Assembly (NCBI RefSeq): GCF_022508225.1
Contig: NZ_JAETXJ010000004.1
Location: 186,001 to 250,000, forward strand
Source: Desulfovibrio sp. UIB00
GTDB lineage: Bacteria; Desulfobacterota; Desulfovibrionia; Desulfovibrionales; Desulfovibrionaceae
DNA: 64,000 nucleotides
Direction of reading: 5' to 3'
The translations under genes were made by a program, and so were the position numbers. Below are positions 21,340-29,982 of the stretch, in pieces. The notes under the pieces were generated by a model. It was not told the DNA's origin. It ran no database searches and saw nothing but the letters and a program-made list of their open reading frames with translations. Within the stretch, counting starts at the first letter, position 1. Every line of letters begins with the position of its first letter.

Positions 21340-21912
21340 ATGAAAGACCCTGTTATCGACGAAACTTCCGAGCTCTGCAAAAAAGCTCGCTGGTACATCG
21401 TGCACACCTACTCGGGTTTCGAGCAGCGTGTGCAGAAGACCATTAACGAGTTGCGCCGCACCGGGCAGGATGAAGGGCTTATTGAGGAAGTTGTTGTTCC
21501 CACTGAAAAGGTTATTGAACCTACCAAGGGTGGACAGCAGCGCACCTCTACTCGCAAGTTCTATCCCGGGTATGTCATGGTACGTATGACCATGACGGAT
21601 CTTTCCTGGCATCTGGTACAGTCCATCCCCAAGGTCACCGGCTTTGTGGGCGGCAAAAACCGTCCTACCCCAATGCGTGAGAGTGAAGCACAGCGCATTC
21701 TCACCCTGATGGAGTCTCGCCAGGAAACGCCAAGGCCCAAGTTCAACTTTGACCGCGGCGACGAAGTACGCGTTATTGAAGGGCCGTTTGGCGGCTTCAA
21801 TGGCGTTGTGGAAGACGTCAACTACGACAAGGGGAAACTGCGCGTTTCCGTTTCCATTTTTGGTCGTCAGACCCCTGTGGAACTGGATTTCGTGCAGGTA
21901 TCCAAAGGTTAA
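21340..21912 (+). CDS. nusG: transcription termination/antitermination factor NusG
   Basis: NusG, 190 residues, binds RNA polymerase and couples it to the ribosome or Rho. The NGN domain contains WYIVHTYSGFE and the KOW domain contains GDEVRVIEGPFGGFNG. The gene is between secE and rplK, as usual. Confidence 0.97.
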   Translation: MKDPVIDETSELCKKARWYIVHTYSGFEQRVQKTINELRRTGQDEGLIEEVVVPTEKVIEPTKGGQQRTSTRKFYPGYVMVRMTMTDLSWHLVQSIPKVTGFVGGKNRPTPMRESEAQRILTLMESRQETPRPKFNFDRGDEVRVIEGPFGGFNGVVEDVNYDKGKLRVSVSIFGRQTPVELDFVQVSKG

Positions 21913-21978
21913 TGACTTGCCCCCCGCGCGACAGGGCTTTGCCTTGAACTGCGCGAGCAGCGATGAAGGATAACTCAA

Positions 21979-22401
21979 ATGGCCAAGAAAGAAGTTGCCA
22001 AAATCAAACTGCAGATCCCCGCTGGCGCGGCTAACCCCTCGCCGCCGGTTGGTCCTGCCCTCGGTCAGCACGGCCTGAACATCATGGGTTTCTGCAAGGA
22101 ATTCAATGCCCGCACCATGGAACAGAAGGGCACGATCATTCCTGTGGTCATCACCGTGTACGCCGACCGCTCTTTCACCTTCATCACCAAGACCCCTCCG
22201 GCCTCGGTGCTGATCATGAAAGCCGCCAAGATCGAAAAGGGTTCCGGCGAACCCAACCGTAACAAGGTTGGTAGCCTGAGCATGGCGCAGATTGAAGAAA
22301 TCGCCAAGCTGAAGCTGCCCGATCTGAATGCTGCCAGCATTGAATCTGCGGTGAAGTCCATTGCTGGTACCGCTCGCAGCATGGGCATTGACGTTAAGTA
22401 A
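21979..22401 (+). CDS. rplK: 50S ribosomal protein L11
   Basis: L11, 140 residues, of the GTPase-associated centre. It contains the proline-rich linker motif [14 protein letters not shown] and the C-terminal RNA-binding region ending [18 protein letters not shown]-type ribosome site precedes ATG 21979. Confidence 0.98.
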   Translation: MAKKEVAKIKLQIPAGAANPSPPVGPALGQHGLNIMGFCKEFNARTMEQKGTIIPVVITVYADRSFTFITKTPPASVLIMKAAKIEKGSGEPNRNKVGSLSMAQIEEIAKLKLPDLNAASIESAVKSIAGTARSMGIDVK

Positions 22402-22571
22402 GGCCCTATCAAAGCCGTGAGCGCCCAAGGGCGCTCGTTGCATATACGGCACATTGGTCTTACGGCTGCGATTGCTTTTAAACGCTATGCAGCCATCGTT
22501 GAAATCAATTGTACTGCCGCCTTTGCGCAAGACAAAGTTCGGCAGGAGATGCAAAACGAAAGGATTATCTC

Positions 22572-23279
22572 ATGCCCAGACATGGCAAGAATTTCCGCAA
22601 GGCGCTTGAAGGTAGCAACCTTCAGGAACGCTTCAGCATTGAAGACGCCGTCAGCAAATCGCTTGGCGCTTCCTTTGCCAAATTTGACGAAACTGTTGAC
22701 GTGGCCGTGCGCCTCGGCGTTGACCCCAAATATTCTGACCAGATGGTTCGCGGCGCTGTGACCCTGCCCCACGGGCTTGGCAAGACCGTTCGCGTGGCCG
22801 TGTTCTGTAAGGGCGAAAAGCAGGCGGAAGCCCGCGAAGCCGGTGCAGACGTTGTGGGTGCCGAAGACCTGGTCGCCAAGGTCAAGGAAGGCTGGCTCGA
22901 ATTTGACGCCGCCGTTGCTACCCCCGATGTCATGGCTCTTGTGGGCCAGATCGGTCGCGTGCTTGGACCCCGTGGCCTTATGCCCAACGCCAAGACCGGC
23001 TCCGTCACCTTTGATGTGACCAAGGCCGTTACCGAACTTAAGGCCGGTCGCGTGGACTTCAAGGTTGACAAGGCTGGCGTGCTGCATGCCCCCCTTGGCA
23101 AGGTTTCCTTTGGCCCCGAAAAAATTCTGGGCAACCTCAAGGCCCTGCTTGACGCCGTGAACCGCCTTAAGCCTTCCGCCGCCAAGGGCAGCTACATGCT
23201 CTCCATGGCAGTGTCCACCACCATGGGCCCTGGCTTCAAGGTTGACATGACTCAGGTTAAAAAATTTCTTGAGGGCTAA
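22572..23279 (+). CDS. rplA: 50S ribosomal protein L1
   Basis: L1, 235 residues, forms the L1 stalk and in many bacteria represses its own operon. Key motifs: [31 protein letters not shown] and the end [11 protein letters not shown]. Start ATG 22572 has the usual [11 protein letters not shown]. The 170-bp gap after rplK contains a GAGCGCCC/GGGCGCTC hairpin that could mimic the L1 binding site. Confidence 0.97.
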   Translation: MPRHGKNFRKALEGSNLQERFSIEDAVSKSLGASFAKFDETVDVAVRLGVDPKYSDQMVRGAVTLPHGLGKTVRVAVFCKGEKQAEAREAGADVVGAEDLVAKVKEGWLEFDAAVATPDVMALVGQIGRVLGPRGLMPNAKTGSVTFDVTKAVTELKAGRVDFKVDKAGVLHAPLGKVSFGPEKILGNLKALLDAVNRLKPSAAKGSYMLSMAVSTTMGPGFKVDMTQVKKFLEG

Positions 23280-23291
23280 GCTCTCAAGGCT

Positions 23292-23320
23292 GTGGGCGCG
23301 CTGTATGTCAGTGCGCCCAC
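23292..23320 (+). promoter_or_regulatory. hairpin in rplJ leader
   Basis: GTGGGCGC and GCGCCCAC (23292-23299 and 23313-23320) pair in the 168-bp leader between rplA and rplJ. L10 leaders often bind the L10-L12 complex for autoregulation; this stem may be part of that or an attenuator. The full leader fold was not computed. Confidence 0.4.
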
Positions 23321-23447
23321 AATCTGTCTAAGGATACGGAATTCGAGTCGAAGACGACAGGTGGGCGCAAGCTCTTAATACCCTGTCCAGACACTTCTTC
23401 TTTGGCTCGGCATTCCACCTGGCAACCCCGAACGTGAGAGGTATCAC

Positions 23448-23972
23448 GTGAACAGGTCTGGAAAAGCCGTAATTATTGAAGCCGTTAAGGCCCGCGCCGA
23501 CAAGGCTTCTTTTGCGGTTATCACGGACTTCAAGGGCATGACGGTGGAAGAGCTGACGAACCTGCGCGTTTCTCTGCGTAATGCAGGCGGCGAATATCTC
23601 GTCGTTAAAAACACGCTTGCCCGTATTGCTCTGACCGACGGTACGCACAATGCTATCAAGGATAACTTCCATGATAACTGCGGCGTAGCCTTTGGGTTCG
23701 ATGACCCCGTGGCGGTGGCCAAGGCGCTCAGCGATTTTGCCAAGCAAAGCAAGCTCTTTGAGCTTCGCTGCGCCAGCCTGGACGGCAAGGCTATGACTGC
23801 CGCCCAGATTGACGCGCTGGCCAAGCTGCCCGGAAGGGAACAGCTCCTCGGTCAGTTGCTCGGCACCATGAACGCCGTGCCCACCAACTTTGTTTCGCTG
23901 TTCGCCAACGTGGTGCGTGGTCTGCTTTATGCCCTCAAGGGCATCGAAGATCAGAAATCCAACGCCGCATAG
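23448..23972 (+). CDS. rplJ: 50S ribosomal protein L10
   Basis: L10, 174 residues, base of the L7/L12 stalk. Typical regions: [32 protein letters not shown] and a C-terminal helix that binds L12 dimers. The start is GTG 23448 with GAGAGG upstream. Confidence 0.96.
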   Translation: MNRSGKAVIIEAVKARADKASFAVITDFKGMTVEELTNLRVSLRNAGGEYLVVKNTLARIALTDGTHNAIKDNFHDNCGVAFGFDDPVAVAKALSDFAKQSKLFELRCASLDGKAMTAAQIDALAKLPGREQLLGQLLGTMNAVPTNFVSLFANVVRGLLYALKGIEDQKSNAA

Positions 23973-24023
23973 CAAGCAACCATCGAATTATTTGCACTAA
24001 AGCCAAAGATCAGGAGACTTATC

Positions 24024-24404
24024 ATGGCCGTTACCAAAGAAGAAGTTGTTGAATTTATCTCCAATATGACCGTTCTCGAACTTTCTGAGTTCATCAAGGA
24101 ACTCGAAGAAAAGTTCGGCGTTTCCGCCGCTGCACCTGCCGCCGCCATGATGATGGCTGCCCCCGCTGCCGCTGCTGAAGCCGTTGAAGAAAAGACCGAG
24201 TTCGACGTTATCCTGAAGGAAGCTGGCGCCAACAAGATCGGCGTCATCAAGGTTGTGCGCGCTCTGACCAGCCTGGGCCTCAAGGAAGCCAAGGAAAAGG
24301 TTGACGGCGCCCCCGCTACCCTGAAGGAAGGCGTGTCCAAGGAAGAAGCTGAAGACGCCAAGAAGCAGCTGACCGAAGCCGGCGCCACCGTCGAAGTGAA
24401 GTAA
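24024..24404 (+). CDS. rplL: 50S ribosomal protein L7/L12
   Basis: L7/L12, 126 residues: an N-terminal dimer domain, an Ala-rich hinge (about residues 36-55) and the C-terminal factor-binding domain with KIGVIKVVR and [20 protein letters not shown] precedes ATG 24024. A strong terminator follows, and rpoB is not the next gene. Confidence 0.98.
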   Translation: MAVTKEEVVEFISNMTVLELSEFIKELEEKFGVSAAAPAAAMMMAAPAAAAEAVEEKTEFDVILKEAGANKIGVIKVVRALTSLGLKEAKEKVDGAPATLKEGVSKEEAEDAKKQLTEAGATVEVK

Positions 24405-24428
24405 GTTCGGTTTATACCGTGCTTTTGA

Positions 24429-24456
24429 GGCGGAACCTTCGGGTTCCGCCTTTTTT
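24429..24456 (+). terminator. rho-independent terminator after rplL
   Basis: GGCGGAACC-TTCG-GGTTCCGCC, a 9-bp stem with a stable UUCG tetraloop, followed directly by TTTTTT. This is a textbook terminator 24 bp after the rplL stop. Confidence 0.95.
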
Positions 24457-25176
24457 ATTGCCTTCTACAGGACGCTGGAGCTGTTTTGCTGATGCCCTGA
24501 CACCTGCCACGTTCAGTCCCCTTCAGACATCCCCCTCGAACACGCTGGCTCTCTATGCATGGCTATCCCCAGCAAGTCAGGTTCTGCGCCAAAGCCAGAC
24601 GTTCGCAACGAAGCCGCGTTCCCAGCCGTTATCTGGTCAGTTTCCTGTATTCCTCCAGAGCTAAGGCCCAATGCAATCTCGCCTACGCAGATCTGGCAAT
24701 TGCGTAAAGGGCGCTGCTGCGTCGGTACACCTGCCATTTTGGCGACAGGCATGCAGCCTATAATCAGTGCATATTGCCCTGTACGCCACGGATCCTGATC
24801 TGCCTGCCCTGAAATGAATGAGCATTCTGTGCTCATCGAGCAGACAGTATTTCCCTCCGCGAATCTTACCGCCCCGATGTTATCCGCTTCTCTAGCCTTT
24901 TCATCCGTCCTTACAAAGCCTTCTCCAAATTGCGCCCAAATTCACATCATCAACACTCCCTTTACGTGCAGAACCGGAGCAGTTTTCTGCAATTTTCTGG
25001 GGAAAACAACTCAAACTCATTTCCAACTCCTCAATTTTACAGAATTTCATACTGATATAGTAGACTTAACCAAGATCGCACCTTTGCTTCGATCTCAATT
25101 GTGCGCTTCGACACATTTGCCCAAAATTACGGGTAAAAAATATTGGCATAACTATCTGTAATATATTTGATTTATT
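24457..25176. other. long intergenic region, no supported gene
   Basis: About 720 bp between the rplL terminator and the focA promoter. Base composition falls from GC-rich at the left to AT-rich near 25000-25170. A 107-codon minus-strand frame (24513-24836) matches no family I know and lacks a good ribosome site. It may be decayed sequence marking an old junction between the ribosomal cluster and the formate island. A half-site TTCGACA for the putative activator is at 25107-25113. Confidence 0.6.
25107..25113 (+). promoter_or_regulatory. putative activator half-site before focA
   Basis: TTCGACA, equal to one arm of the 18-bp inverted repeats before hyfA and hydN, lies 64 bp ahead of the sigma-54 promoter for focA. 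The other arm is degenerate. Inferred only from repetition and position. Confidence 0.4.
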
Positions 25177-25192
25177 TGGCATCTACTTTGCA
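25177..25192 (+). promoter_or_regulatory. sigma-54 promoter for focA
   Basis: TGGCATCTACTTTGCA matches the sigma-54 consensus (TGGCAC-N5-TTGCW) with correct GG-to-GC spacing. It is 54 bp upstream of the focA start in AT-rich DNA. Confidence 0.8.
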
Positions 25193-25245
25193 ATATGTGT
25201 AAAAATTCCCAAGCTCAACAATTTACCCATGCAAAGGAGAATACT

Positions 25246-26136
25246 ATGGCTGACTCTTCCTCCTTCGAGGCGCTGAATCCCTATCAGATGTGCGACAAGG
25301 CGGCTGTTGTCATGGAAGGCAAGGCGCTCAAACCAGCCCGCAAGGCTTTTCTTCTTGCCATAATGGCAGGTGTGTTTATCGGTCTGGGTTTTGTGTATTG
25401 CGCCATAGCCAACGCAACCGGCGCGGGCAAAATTGTCGGTGGGCTGGTGTTCAGCCTGGGCCTCATGCTGGTTGTTGTTCTTGGGGCTGATCTGTTCACC
25501 TCCACGACCATGACGCTTATTCCCCGTGCCAGCGGCAAGATCAGCTGGGGGCAGATGTTTTCCAACTGGGGCGTGGTTTACGCAGGCAACTTTGTGGGCA
25601 GCATCTTTCTTGTGGCGCTTATCCTGCTGAGCGGTCATCCGTGGGAAAACGGCGGCAGCATCGCGATCTTCTACATCAACACCACAGAGCACAAACTCAC
25701 CCACACCTTTATTGAAGCGGTCTTTCTGGGTGCCATGTGCAACCTGATGGTCTGCCTGGGCGTCTGGATGAGCTACGCCGGGCGCTCGCTGTTCGACAAA
25801 ATGATCGCCTGTCTGTTCCCTGTGGGTCTTTTCATTGCCTGCGGTTTCGAGCACAGCGTGGCGAACATGTTCATGATTCCCATCGGCATTCTCTGCAACA
25901 ACATGATGCCTCCCGAAGTGGCCGCCAAGCTGGCCGATCCCGCGCACATCGCCTCTGTGCTCAACTGGCAGAACTTCATCTTCAAGAATCTCATTCCTGT
26001 GACGCTTGGCAACATCCTTGGCGGCGGTGTTTTTGTGGGTCTGTTCCACTGGCTCATCTACCTGAAGCACGGGCACGACGACCATCAGGCTGCCACCAAG
26101 CCCGCTCCGCAAAAGCAGTCACCGACCATCGGCTAA
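25246..26136 (+). CDS. focA: formate/nitrite channel, FocA family
   Basis: Pentameric formate/nitrite channel of the inner membrane, 296 residues with about six membrane spans. LGADLFTSTTM matches the omega-loop region (LxxDLFTS), and the central histidine is in GFEHSVANM. Start ATG 25246 has AAGGAG; the upstream in-frame ATG at 25195 lies next to the sigma-54 -12 element and would not be in the transcript. Its position ahead of the hydrogenase genes makes formate the likely substrate; it plays the part of focB in the E. coli hyf cluster. NirC-type nitrite use cannot be excluded by sequence alone. Confidence 0.92.
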   Translation: MADSSSFEALNPYQMCDKAAVVMEGKALKPARKAFLLAIMAGVFIGLGFVYCAIANATGAGKIVGGLVFSLGLMLVVVLGADLFTSTTMTLIPRASGKISWGQMFSNWGVVYAGNFVGSIFLVALILLSGHPWENGGSIAIFYINTTEHKLTHTFIEAVFLGAMCNLMVCLGVWMSYAGRSLFDKMIACLFPVGLFIACGFEHSVANMFMIPIGILCNNMMPPEVAAKLADPAHIASVLNWQNFIFKNLIPVTLGNILGGGVFVGLFHWLIYLKHGHDDHQAATKPAPQKQSPTIG

Positions 26137-26158
26137 ATTGTCGAAGCTGTCGAAGCCC

Positions 26159-26176
26159 TTCGTCAAAAGTGTCGAA
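26159..26176 (+). promoter_or_regulatory. putative activator site before hyfA
   Basis: TTCGTCAAAAGTGTCGAA is an 18-bp imperfect inverted repeat. Two more TGTCGAA half-sites lie just upstream at 26139-26145 and 26148-26154. The site is 84 bp upstream of the sigma-54 promoter, a typical enhancer distance. Similar sites precede hydN, so I infer binding of the FhlA/HyfR-type activator. Confidence 0.6.
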
Positions 26177-26259
26177 CACGGCTTTATGGAGACCCCGCCG
26201 CACGGGCAGCGGGCAGATATATTCCCCAAAATGCGCATGAATACTTGGTTTGTGCATAA

Positions 26260-26275
26260 TGGCACGTATTCTGCT
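26260..26275 (+). promoter_or_regulatory. sigma-54 promoter for the hyf operon
   Basis: TGGCACGTATTCTGCT fits the sigma-54 consensus with one mismatch in the -12 element (CTGC for TTGC). It lies 44 bp upstream of the hyfA start. Confidence 0.8.
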
Positions 26276-26319
26276 GAACAGGGGCCATTATCACGATCCC
26301 TTGCGTAACGAGGAAGGTT

Positions 26320-26949
26320 ATGAACCATTTCATTTTTGCGGATCCGGTCAAGTGCATCGGCTGCAATACCTGCATGGCGGCATGTTCGCTCGCGCATGAG
26401 CAGCAAGGGCTGCTCAGCAGGCCCCGGCTGGAGGTCATGCGCTACGGCAACGGCACAGCGCCTGTGAGTTGCCGCCATTGCGAAGACATGCCCTGCGCCA
26501 AAGTCTGCCCGGTGAACGCCATCACGGCCACGGGGCATTCGGTGCACATCAACGAAAGCAACTGCATTGGTTGCAAACTGTGCGGCCTTGCCTGTCCTTT
26601 TGGGGCCATTGCCCCCGCTGCCGACAGACCAGCCGGGCACCCGGAAGTATACGAGCATTACGTGCCGGAAGAAGAACTGGCCGACGCTCCGGGCAGCAAT
26701 TACTCCATGCCGCCTTTTCTGGCCTGGAATGTGGGCCGCCGTACCATCGCCGTTAAGTGCGACCAATGTTACTTCCGCTCGCGCCCGGCCTGCGTGGAGG
26801 CCTGCCCCACCACAGCCTTGCAGCTTGTGGATGAAAAAACGCTGGCAGAACTGCAAAACAGCAAACGCGTTGCCGCGCTTGAGCAGGAAAAACAAGGCGA
26901 TGATGCCGCCCCGGCGGCAATAACCATGTCGGGGGTGCAGCATGCATGA
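26320..26949 (+). CDS. hyfA: hydrogenase-4 ferredoxin subunit HyfA/HycB-like
   Basis: Iron-sulfur electron carrier expected to link formate dehydrogenase to the hydrogenase. The 209-residue protein has four Cys clusters for four [4Fe-4S] centres: CIGCNTCMAAC, CRHCEDMPCAKVCP, CIGCKLCGLACP and CDQCYFRSRPACVEACP. It overlaps hyfB by eight bases and is the first gene behind the sigma-54 promoter. It resembles E. coli HyfA and HycB. Confidence 0.9.
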   Translation: MNHFIFADPVKCIGCNTCMAACSLAHEQQGLLSRPRLEVMRYGNGTAPVSCRHCEDMPCAKVCPVNAITATGHSVHINESNCIGCKLCGLACPFGAIAPAADRPAGHPEVYEHYVPEEELADAPGSNYSMPPFLAWNVGRRTIAVKCDQCYFRSRPACVEACPTTALQLVDEKTLAELQNSKRVAALEQEKQGDDAAPAAITMSGVQHA

Positions 26950-28978
26950 TCCACTTGAAATCCTGCTCTGGGCTGTTCTGGCCTACATGGCGGGTGGCGT
27001 GCTTTCCCTGCTGCTGGGCCGCAACGAGCGGGCCGCCATCACCATCAACGGTCTCTTTGGCGCGCTTGGCGGCGCACTTGGGCTGTACGCCGTTTTGCCC
27101 TTTTTGCTGCAACGTGCAGATGCCCTCAACCATGTTTACGCGGGGCCGTTCCCCTTTGCGCATCTGGCCGTGCGGCTGGATATGCTGGGAGCCTTCATGA
27201 CGGGCGTCATCTCCCTGCTGGCTGTTGCCGCTTCCATCTATTCCATTGCCTATGTGCGGGAATATGAAGGCAAGGGCGCGTCCGCCATGGGCTTTTTCAT
27301 GAACACCTTCATCGCTTCCATGGTGGCGCTGATGGTCATGGACAACGCCTTTTACTTCATCATCTTTTTTGAAGTCATGTCGCTGTCTTCCTACTTTCTG
27401 GTCATTGCCGATCAGGAGAGCGAAGCCGTCAGCGCTGGCTTGCTTTACTTTTTCATCGCCCATGCCGGATCTGTGCTGATCATGGCATCGTTCTTCATCA
27501 TGTACTGCCACACGTCCAACAACAGTCTTGATTTTGCGGCCTTCCGTCAGGCGCAGATTTCGCCTCTCATGGCCTCAGTCGCCTTTTTGCTGGCATTTTT
27601 CGGCTTCGGCGCAAAGGCGGGCATGCTGCCCCTGCACGGCTGGCTGCCCAGAGCGCACCCGGCTGCTCCCTCGCACGCCTCGGCCATGATGTCTGGCGTG
27701 ATGGTCAAAATTGGCGTGTTCGGCATCATCAAGGTGGGCGCAGACCTGCTGGGCGGCGTGGATATGCCTGTCTGGTGGGGTGTTGTGGTGCTGACCTTCG
27801 GCGCTGTTTCGTCCGTGCTGGGCGTTATGTACGCCTTGGCAGAACACGACATCAAACGTCTGCTTGCCTATCACACTGTTGAAAACGTGGGCATCATCCT
27901 CATGGGCGTGGGCGTGGGGCTCATGGGTCTGGCCCTCAAAAACCCTCTGCTGGCAGCTCTGGGATTTCTGGGCGCGCTCTATCACCTGCTGAACCATGCC
28001 GTGTTCAAGGGCCTGCTGTTCCTCGGCGCTGGCGCCATCATCTATAAGGTGCACACCAAGGACATGGAAAAGATGGGCGGCCTTGGCAAGCGCATGCCGC
28101 GCACGGCCCTGGCCTTTCTGGTTGGCTGCATGGCCATTTCGGCCCTGCCGCCCCTCAATGGTTTTGTCAGTGAATGGTACACCTATCAGGGCCTTGTGAG
28201 CATCAGCCAGCATTCGTCCGCCATTGCCCGCCTTTCCGGCCCTGTGGCAATCGTGATGCTGGCCATCACCGGCGCTCTCGCCGCCATGTGCTTTGTAAAG
28301 GTATACGGCATCAGCTTTTGCGGGCAGGCGCGCAGCGCCAAGGCTGCGGAAGCCACTGAAGTTCCCGCTGCCATGACGCTTTCCATGCTTGGGCTGGCCG
28401 CGCTGTGCGTGGTGCTGGGCGTGGGCGCGGCTTGCGTGGCCCCTGTCATCAGCGCCGTGGCCGACTCACTCACCACAAGCCAGCAGCACTTTGAGGCCGT
28501 GCGGCAGGGTGTGCTTGTTCCCGGTGCAGATGCCGCCACAGGGCTTTCGCCCACGCTGGTGATGCTCCTGCTGCTCGGCGGCATGCTTTTACCCATACTG
28601 CTCTTTATGGCTGGCAAGGCCGACCGCCTGCCCATGCGCCGCAAAAACGATCCCTGGGCCTGCGGTTATGGTTACGAAGAACGCATGGCCCTTTCTGCCG
28701 GCAGCTTTACACAGGGTCTGCGCCACGTGTTTGCGGGGCTGTACCGCCTTCGTCAGGCGCTTGATCCGGCCCCGGCCATGTCGCGCGCGCTTGACTCGGT
28801 CATCCGTACTGCCCGGCGTGTGGAGCCCATGTGGGACGACGGCATTCTTGCCCGTATCGTCCGCACCGCACAAAAAATCGGCGTATGTGTGCAGCGGCTG
28901 CAGCAGGGCGATTTCCGCGTCTACTGCCTGTATATCATCATCGCGCTTATCGCGCTGCTTCTCATCAAAGCCGCCTAG
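26942..28978 (+). CDS. hyfB: hydrogenase-4 membrane subunit HyfB (NuoL/M/N-like)
   Basis: Large antiporter-like membrane subunit, 678 residues, close to the E. coli HyfB length. It has many hydrophobic spans, the proton-antiporter domain (EVMSLSSYFLV, KAGMLPLHGWLPRAHPAAPSHASAMMSG split around residues 220-250) and KRLLAYHTVENVG. It belongs to the complex I-like proton-translocating arm. Confidence 0.93.
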   Translation: MHDPLEILLWAVLAYMAGGVLSLLLGRNERAAITINGLFGALGGALGLYAVLPFLLQRADALNHVYAGPFPFAHLAVRLDMLGAFMTGVISLLAVAASIYSIAYVREYEGKGASAMGFFMNTFIASMVALMVMDNAFYFIIFFEVMSLSSYFLVIADQESEAVSAGLLYFFIAHAGSVLIMASFFIMYCHTSNNSLDFAAFRQAQISPLMASVAFLLAFFGFGAKAGMLPLHGWLPRAHPAAPSHASAMMSGVMVKIGVFGIIKVGADLLGGVDMPVWWGVVVLTFGAVSSVLGVMYALAEHDIKRLLAYHTVENVGIILMGVGVGLMGLALKNPLLAALGFLGALYHLLNHAVFKGLLFLGAGAIIYKVHTKDMEKMGGLGKRMPRTALAFLVGCMAISALPPLNGFVSEWYTYQGLVSISQHSSAIARLSGPVAIVMLAITGALAAMCFVKVYGISFCGQARSAKAAEATEVPAAMTLSMLGLAALCVVLGVGAACVAPVISAVADSLTTSQQHFEAVRQGVLVPGADAATGLSPTLVMLLLLGGMLLPILLFMAGKADRLPMRRKNDPWACGYGYEERMALSAGSFTQGLRHVFAGLYRLRQALDPAPAMSRALDSVIRTARRVEPMWDDGILARIVRTAQKIGVCVQRLQQGDFRVYCLYIIIALIALLLIKAA

Positions 28979-28986
28979 GGGGAATC

Positions 28987-29964
28987 ATGTTCACCATGCA
29001 ATCCTTGTCCTGGCCGGTATCCTTGCTGCTGGCCGCAGCGCAGACCTTGCTTCTGCTTTTGCTGGCCCCTCTGCTGTCCGGCATTTCGCGTAAAATCCGG
29101 GCCAGAATGCACTCGCGCCTTGGCCCTCTGGGTGCCGCTGGCGTGTTGCAGGACTACCGTGACCTGGCCAAACTCATGACCCGGCAGGAAGTGGCCCCTG
29201 CGCAGTCGGGCATCATTTTCCGCATCATGCCCTTTGTGCTCATTGCCAGCGCAGCGGCCATTGCCATGACGCTGCCCCTGATCGTGACCGGCTCCCAGAT
29301 GGCGAGCGCGGCAGATCTGATAACCTTGCTGTATCTTTTCGCCCTCTACCGCTTTTTCTTTGCCCTTTCCGGGCTTGATTCCGGCAGTCCCTTTGCGGGC
29401 ATGGGCGCAAGCCGTGAGATGCTGCTGGGAGTGCTGGTGGAGCCTGTGCTCATGCTGGCCCTGCTGGTGGCGGCCCTTATTGCGGGTTCGACCAACCTTG
29501 GCATCATCAGCGAGATATTCCGCCAGAACTGGGGCGGATCCATGCCCACGGCGGCGGCATTGGCCATGGTGGCCTGCGCCTTTGCCGTGTTTATTGAAAT
29601 GGGCAAGATCCCCTTTGACTACCCAGAAGCGGAACAGGAACTTCAGGAAGGCCCGCTGACCGAGTATTCCGGCCCCGGTCTTGCCCTGGTCTGCCTTGGC
29701 GTGAAGTTCAAGCAGGCAGTTGTGGCCAGCGTGTTCATCAGCGTGTTTCTGCCCTTTGGCAATGTAACGCCCGAGAGCCTGAGCCTTGTATCCGTGCTTA
29801 CCGCCACAGTCATATTCGTTCTGAAGCTGCTGGTCATCTTTGTCCTGGCCTCGCTGTACGAAAACAGCCTTGCACGCGGGCGCTTTTTGCTGACCCCGCG
29901 CGTCACCTGGTCCGGTTTCGGCGTGGCGGCCCTGGCATTCGTCTTTTACTTCAGCAAGCTCTAG
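28987..29964 (+). CDS. hyfC: hydrogenase-4 membrane subunit HyfC (NuoH-like)
   Basis: 325-residue NuoH/HycD-type subunit that anchors the hydrophilic arm. Visible features are about eight membrane spans, the cytoplasmic loop with RARMHSRLGPLGAAGVLQDYRDLAKL, and the acidic FDYPEAEQELQEGPLTEYSG loop typical of the family. Start ATG 28987 follows the hyfB stop by eight bases; a longer in-frame extension from 28831 overlaps hyfB and is rejected. Confidence 0.93.
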   Translation: MFTMQSLSWPVSLLLAAAQTLLLLLLAPLLSGISRKIRARMHSRLGPLGAAGVLQDYRDLAKLMTRQEVAPAQSGIIFRIMPFVLIASAAAIAMTLPLIVTGSQMASAADLITLLYLFALYRFFFALSGLDSGSPFAGMGASREMLLGVLVEPVLMLALLVAALIAGSTNLGIISEIFRQNWGGSMPTAAALAMVACAFAVFIEMGKIPFDYPEAEQELQEGPLTEYSGPGLALVCLGVKFKQAVVASVFISVFLPFGNVTPESLSLVSVLTATVIFVLKLLVIFVLASLYENSLARGRFLLTPRVTWSGFGVAALAFVFYFSKL

Positions 29965-29982
29965 GGCGTCGAGGAAGAAGTC

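Noticed and set aside
24513-24836. 107-codon minus-strand frame in the rplL-focA gap
   Set aside because: No good ribosome site, no recognised family and atypical composition; mentioned in the gap description only.
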